A stretch of DNA of 64,000 bases from assembly GCA_004369085.1 (NCBI GenBank), contig ML210295.1, positions 2,052 through 66,051 of the forward strand. Reading direction: 5' to 3'. This stretch comes from Coprinopsis marcescibilis (lineage: Eukaryota; Basidiomycota; Agaricomycetes; Agaricales; Psathyrellaceae). The notes beneath the pieces were generated by a model. The model was not told the origin of the DNA and did no database searches. It was given only the letters and a program-made list of their open reading frames with translations. The stretch's first letter is position 1. Each line of letters begins with the position of its first letter. Below, in pieces: positions 59,256 to 64,000 of the stretch. The position numbers and the translations under genes were made by a program.

Positions 59256-62200
59256 ATGAGCACTCCAGCTAGCCCAGGGAAAACCAATCGATGGTCTCGA
59301 ATGGGAGCGGCAGTGCGTCGCAGCACCTCTCTCCTGGCCCCGTCGAGGCCTACGACACCAGGCAACAACCAGGAAAGGGATAGCGATTCCACCTCGATCA
59401 CCAAACAAAAGGTCGACACATCTCCCGCAGTCCTTGCCCCTCCCCACCTCGCCTCTGCTATGCACAGCGTTAGCCCCATTTCCGAGTCTCCACAGCGGGA
59501 AGCGCAGGCTATCGAGGAATCTGCGCCTTTAGGACCTTCTCCACTTGCCAGGGATGCATCTGGACAACCGTCGTCTCACGCAAACCAGCCAGCCAGCGAT
59601 GCCGACGTCGCTAGCCCGCAGGATTACGTGCCTCCTCCCCTTATCGATTCGAAAGCTGGAAATCCCGGCGCGTTCACCGATGAGCCCGACTCCCTCCCGC
59701 AACCTCAAGTGGCCCAAGACCCTTTCGCTTCGAGTAGCAGAGTCGACCTGGGCCAATACGACGGCAACAACCAGGGTGCTCAAATCATGGACGAACCTGA
59801 AGAGTACGTCGAGGAGCCAAGTAGACTGGAAGAGCCAACACCGCAGGTGGAGGAGCCGAGATCTTTCTTTGACAAGCCTGTCGTTTCCGACTACGATGAC
59901 GATGAGAATACCGACTTTGCAGCAGCTGTCGAGCACCGAGCAGCCATTTCTCCCCCTGTTATCTCAGAGTCTCCCAAATTCGTTCCCCAAGTCATCGCTC
60001 CCCAGGTCGAGAACGTTGACTCGTACGACCTCCCTATGCCTCTTCCATCGCACCATGAAGCCGACTCTGCCACTGCTCCGATCAAGGCCGAGCCTGTATA
60101 TTCCGCTCCTGCTTTCGACTATAATCTTGGTCATGAAGTTTGGGGAGGCAAAGTTGATCATGCCGTGGCGTCACGAGGCATGCTCGTGCCTTCTCAGGCC
60201 AGAAACGGTAACGCCAGTCTTCACCATACGACGGTTCCGGTCGATAGGTACGCGTTTAGCTTTGCATATACCTTCTGTCGTTCTAACATTTCGTTGCACA
60301 GGGCACCCAGCAATGACCCCTTCCTTGTTTCTGCTCCGCCCAAGCTTGCTATTTCCCGCAGCCACCATGATAATATTCATATGCCAAAGTAAGAATCCTC
60401 GCTTCGCATTGCCCATCAAGACCTGACATGACAAACATAGGCCTCAACTCACTCCTCAGCACGAGCAGCCACCCGTTCTCTCTCATGAAGATGCTACGGG
60501 TACGGTTATCATGCCCCTTCCCGCCTTCCAGGATGTAATTCCAACTCGGTACGTAGTTGACCTTTGGCTGTCCATTCATAGCAATTTGGGCTCATAGGAG
60601 TGATCTCAGAACCATCCATCCTAAAGCCTCGACCTCAAGCTTCATGTTCGATCGTGCGCCAGCCCACACCGAGTGAGTCTCCTTCCTTTCCATCGTTCGC
60701 GTCTGATGTTAACTTGCCTCACTTAGCGAAACGCAACCATTGCTCGCCGCTGGTAGTTCAAAGAACCTGTACACCCAACCCGTTCCAAACATCATCGACA
60801 TCTCGCACTCGACAAATGGTCACGCCAATGGAAATCGTACTTCATGGGTTCCCGATATTTCTGGCTCGACCGGCTCTCGTCTGCACGAGCTCGGCTGGCT
60901 CGAGTATCATCTCCCCGACGGGACCTTTTACTACGTACACCCCACGAAACGCATCACCACGGACCTCAATCTTCGTCAAGACAAGAGTCTTTCCGACGTT
61001 ACCAATTTCCTGGAGAACAGCTCCACCGGGTTTGGTGGCGGTTCCCGCTTCTCCAATGGAAAGGAGGGCCCTGGAATCGAGGTCTGGCTCAGGGATCTCG
61101 GCTCTGCGAAGAAGGGGTTCGTACCCGTCAAGTGCTACGTCGACCACCATTCCAGGACTGTCACCGTTGATCGTGTTGAAGAGACTGGGCGAGGATCACG
61201 CAAGGTTATTGAGGAAGACCGTGAGCTCTTTTTGCATTTTGATTTTGCATCCCCGTTTCTTACACGCTCTGTAGAATTGGATATGGAATTCAGATACTGG
61301 TCGTTCATGGAAGCTCATCCCGCTCACACCACCCTTCCCGCCAAGGCGAAAGCTGAAGCCATGGATGTTCTCACTTGGGCTTGGACTGGTGGGTTGCCCT
61401 CCGTTTGATGATCATGGCGTAGAGCTGACAATCACCAGATCGTCTCCTCCCCTCCCACCGCGCTATCCCTGCCCCTTTCACTCAGGATGAGTGCCAGGAG
61501 TTGATGACTTTGATCCGAAACTTCAATGGTGGTACGTGTTCCAGTTTTTGCACCTGTAGCCTTCCTTACACGTATGACTTTGCTCAGATCACGACGACCA
61601 CGGCATCCAAAACAGAGTGGTGTCTCGCCTTCTTCTCCGTGTTGGTACGTTTATCTCTCTACCTGGCGAGACGAATTCAATCTAATTGTTTGATAGCTTT
61701 GTGGCGCCAGAAATACTTCCGCCCCAACAAGCCTCTTCCCAAGGATGTTTCTAGCGATAGGCTGCACCTCCCCACTCTTCGAAGGCCCCTCCGCCGCGCA
61801 TTCCTCGACATCATCATCTCCTGCGTATGCCTCGGCATTCCTTACCTCTTCCTTGAACGTTCGAGGCTTGGAAACGGTCGATTCGACGAAGAGTCTGGTA
61901 CCCTCGGACGCAGTGCTGGACCCGTCTTCATCATCGGAGCATGCACCTGTCTTGTCGTGAGTTCCCTTGGCTATATCATCCCTGCTGCGTTCAATTGAAC
62001 ACATTGGCAGGCGGCGATCGTTTTAAGTGCAGCTGTAACCTTCCTTTCTTTGCCAGGCCTGGACCATATTGCGCGCACAGCAGGCCTCGTTGCCATCCTA
62101 TTCGCCTCGTTCGCAATGGCTTCGACCCTCGTCGCTATTTTCAAATACAAGAACGACCTGGAGCGGTCGGTCTCGTTCGTCGGACTGGAGGGCCTGATGA

Positions 62201-62492
62201 ACATCTCGGTACGTGGTCATACATATCCGCTGTATTGCGAGTCCAGGGTTGACAGACTGCTTCGTTGTAGAAACGTGCTGTCGTGCTTTCGCTCCCTCTC
62301 GTCTTCCTCGCCTATTCCATCATCGGTTTCGTCACCGCGATCACGCTCTACTCCCTGAACGGTGTGGCTGCCAACGATCCTTCGCTCATTTTGGAGCCCT
62401 TCGAGGACTACACGAGGTGGACTGTGATCGGGTTGGTTGGAGCTTTGGGTGGAATCTTTGCCACTACTTACATTGTTGCGAGGAGCAATTGA
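59256..62492 (+). CDS. Large WW-like membrane protein
   Basis: Eleven exons (59256-60247, 60302-60388, 60441-60548, 60598-60672, 60727-61220, 61275-61388, 61439-61531, 61588-61644, 61697-61956, 62011-62208, 62271-62492) give 899 residues. The first 420 residues are disordered and Pro/Ser/Glu-rich. A WW-like segment (LGWLEYHLPDGTFYYVHP) lies near 474-500, followed by a conserved basidiomycete region (EVWLRDLGSAKKGFVPVKCY, MEFRYWSFMEAHP). The C-terminal 200 residues have about five helices: FLDIIISCVCLGIPYLF, VFIIGACTCLVAAIVLSA, LVAILFASFAMASTLVAIF, LSLPLVFLAYSIIGFVTAI and VIGLVGALGGIFATTYIV. The 54-bp intron 61221-61274 is a multiple of three and open, so it could be retained. Probably an endomembrane protein; role unknown. 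Confidence 0.85.
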
Positions 62493-62792
62493 TACTCACA
62501 TCTCCTCCTTCAGTTCACTTTTGTACATGTACTAGCACTGCCTTGACACTATGCTCATCCACTCACGATTTCATTCCTGATCCAATGTGGCACTTAAAAC
62601 GAGACCAACGTTGCACTCCTAGTCTTGCTGTGTCCTTGAAAGGCAAGCGAAAAAGTGAAGATGCATTTCAGTGGCTTATGCGATGAGATGAATCATGATA
62701 CACATTGTTGTATTGGGTACAACTGTTACAAAGAAAGTAATGTAAAGAAATGAGGATATCGTTAGTAACTGTACATGAAATCATTAACACAT

Positions 62793-64000
62793 CTATGACT
62801 TTTCAGTGACAGCGTGCGATTGTTCATCAGCAAATCCAGCGCGATCGCCCTTGCCGATGGAATTAAGCGAATTTTCCCGTCTATCAAGACCACGGAAGCT
62901 GAAAGCGAACGTCAGCATACGACGAGAGGTGATAGGAAAGAAGAAAACTCACGTAATGAAGAAGATGGTACCAATAACCCAGGCGACGATTGCAAACGAT
63001 CCGTACAACCACACAAAGTGAACCTCGGCGTTGACGGCGGTAAGAGCCAAGTTAATGGCTGCGGAGATGGCGACCTGGAACTGGGAGAAGGACATGACGA
63101 CTGACTTCATGCGAGCAGGGGCCTTGGTGTAGGCGTACTCGAGGGAGGTGATCGAAGTGAAGATCTCCGACATTCCGACGAGGAGGTAAGGTCCAGACAC
63201 AATCCAGACGTTAAGGGGAGATGGGTTAGGTGTCCCTCTCTCCGTTTCACAAGCAGACGGCTCGTTGTCCTGACACGGTGATGACTGGTTGATGTAATGT
63301 TGGAGGACCGAGGCATAGACCATTGCGAGGCCTGCGACGAGGAAGCCAGCGTACATTCGCTTGATAGGGCTAAAGTTGATGCCACGGCGACGGAGGAAGG
63401 GGTAAATGAGGAAATCGAATATGGGGACCATGACGATGATGCCAATGGGGTTGAGATTCTGGATAAGATCGTTGGGTGATCCGTTCAGAGTCATGCCGGC
63501 AGCAGTGGTTCCCAAGTTTCCGTCGATTTGGGAGTAGCCTGGAAAGAGATCAGGAAAAGTGACAAGCAAACAAGCCGATAGACGTACAGAGCCAGAAGAA
63601 CGGAAGGAAGCAGAACACGGCGCAAGCATTGCAGGTACGAGCGACTTCACCAACAAACTCTTCGTCCCAAGTGATGCCGGAGGGGGCCTGACCGGCGGAA
63701 TAGGTGCTTGGCTTTGCGGGGTCCCAGAAACCAGGCGCACGGATGTTGCGAATGGTTTGTGCAGGGTTGATAGACCAGGCTGGGCCGAGAGCGTAACGAA
63801 TAACGCGGGCAGTCTGCGGAGGTAAAGATTAGCTGAAAGGACAGGGCGGAATCAAGGTATGAGTTACTTCTAGGATGATAGAACCACGAGGAGGAGTGGT
63901 GACGTATGCTTTGCGTCCGAAAAACAGAACACCAGGGACCAGGACGAAGATACCAGTTGGCACGAGCCATGCAATCCAGTAGCCATGATCCCGAGCAAGG
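62793..64000 (-). CDS. PTR2: PTR2-family proton/peptide symporter, C-terminal part
   Basis: Four exons on the minus strand are visible (64000-63868 cut by the window edge, 63813-63588, 63538-62953, 62898-62793), giving about 349 residues; some 250 N-terminal residues lie outside. The retained part has WIAWLVPTGIFVLVPGVLFF, the loop with FWDPAKPS and ITWDEEFVGEVART, CAVFCFLPFFWLCYSQIDG, LNPIGIIVMVPIFDFLIYP, LLVGMSEIFTSITSLEYAYT and MKSVVMSFSQFQVAISAAI, which are typical of POT/PTR2 di- and tripeptide transporters of the plasma membrane. The C-terminal cytoplasmic tail is short and charged. It is convergent with the WW-like gene, with 300 bp between stops. A neighbouring secreted protease could supply peptides (inference only). 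Confidence 0.92.

Overview
The window is nuclear DNA of a mushroom-forming fungus (Basidiomycota, Agaricomycetes). The evidence is dense spliced genes with introns of about 45-100 bp (GT...AG), C-terminal fungal cellulose-binding modules (CBM1), a fungalysin (M36), and several families expanded in agarics: Crinkler-type kinase effectors, WW-domain proteins with membrane tails, DUF5648 and DUF1996 proteins. Gene models below were built by hand: each keeps one reading frame across canonical splice sites and ends at a stop.

Left part (1-13 kb) is accessory. A Crinkler-like effector (270-2545) has two N-terminal header domains in tandem. A decayed partial copy lies at 8848-9951, and a WW/membrane gene with an in-frame tandem exon duplication sits between them. 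This part also holds a small CC-tailed ORF, a near-perfect 142-bp hairpin (4988-5129), a repeat-containing protein with a C-terminal nuclear localisation signal, and two tandem DUF5648 genes plus a relic.

Middle part (13-26.5 kb): a SWIM-SWIM-DNA ligase fusion and a putative lipid-anchored LAMTOR1/Meh1-like adaptor share a 411-bp divergent promoter. Then come a 2.2-kb repeat-rich gap, a multi-pass membrane protein, an F-box-like relic, a single-pass membrane protein and the first of three DUF1996 secreted proteins.

26.4-34.3 kb is a gene-poor desert. Right part (34-64 kb): a C2H2 transcription factor, the PP4 catalytic subunit, two tandem DUF1996-CBM1 genes with a shared promoter block, the ABC-F ATPase ARB1, another single-pass membrane protein, a secreted fungalysin, a large WW-like membrane protein, and the C-terminal part of a PTR2 peptide transporter that runs off the edge.

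Three themes stand out. Secreted or effector-type genes (DUF1996-CBM1, fungalysin, Crinkler) are interspersed with housekeeping genes (PP4, ARB1, PTR2). Several genes duplicate locally: Crinkler, DUF5648, DUF1996, and exons inside the Crinkler and WW genes. Microexons are unusually common: 5 nt in all three DUF1996 genes, 10 and 15 nt inside the second SWIM finger, and a 20-nt first exon in PP4.
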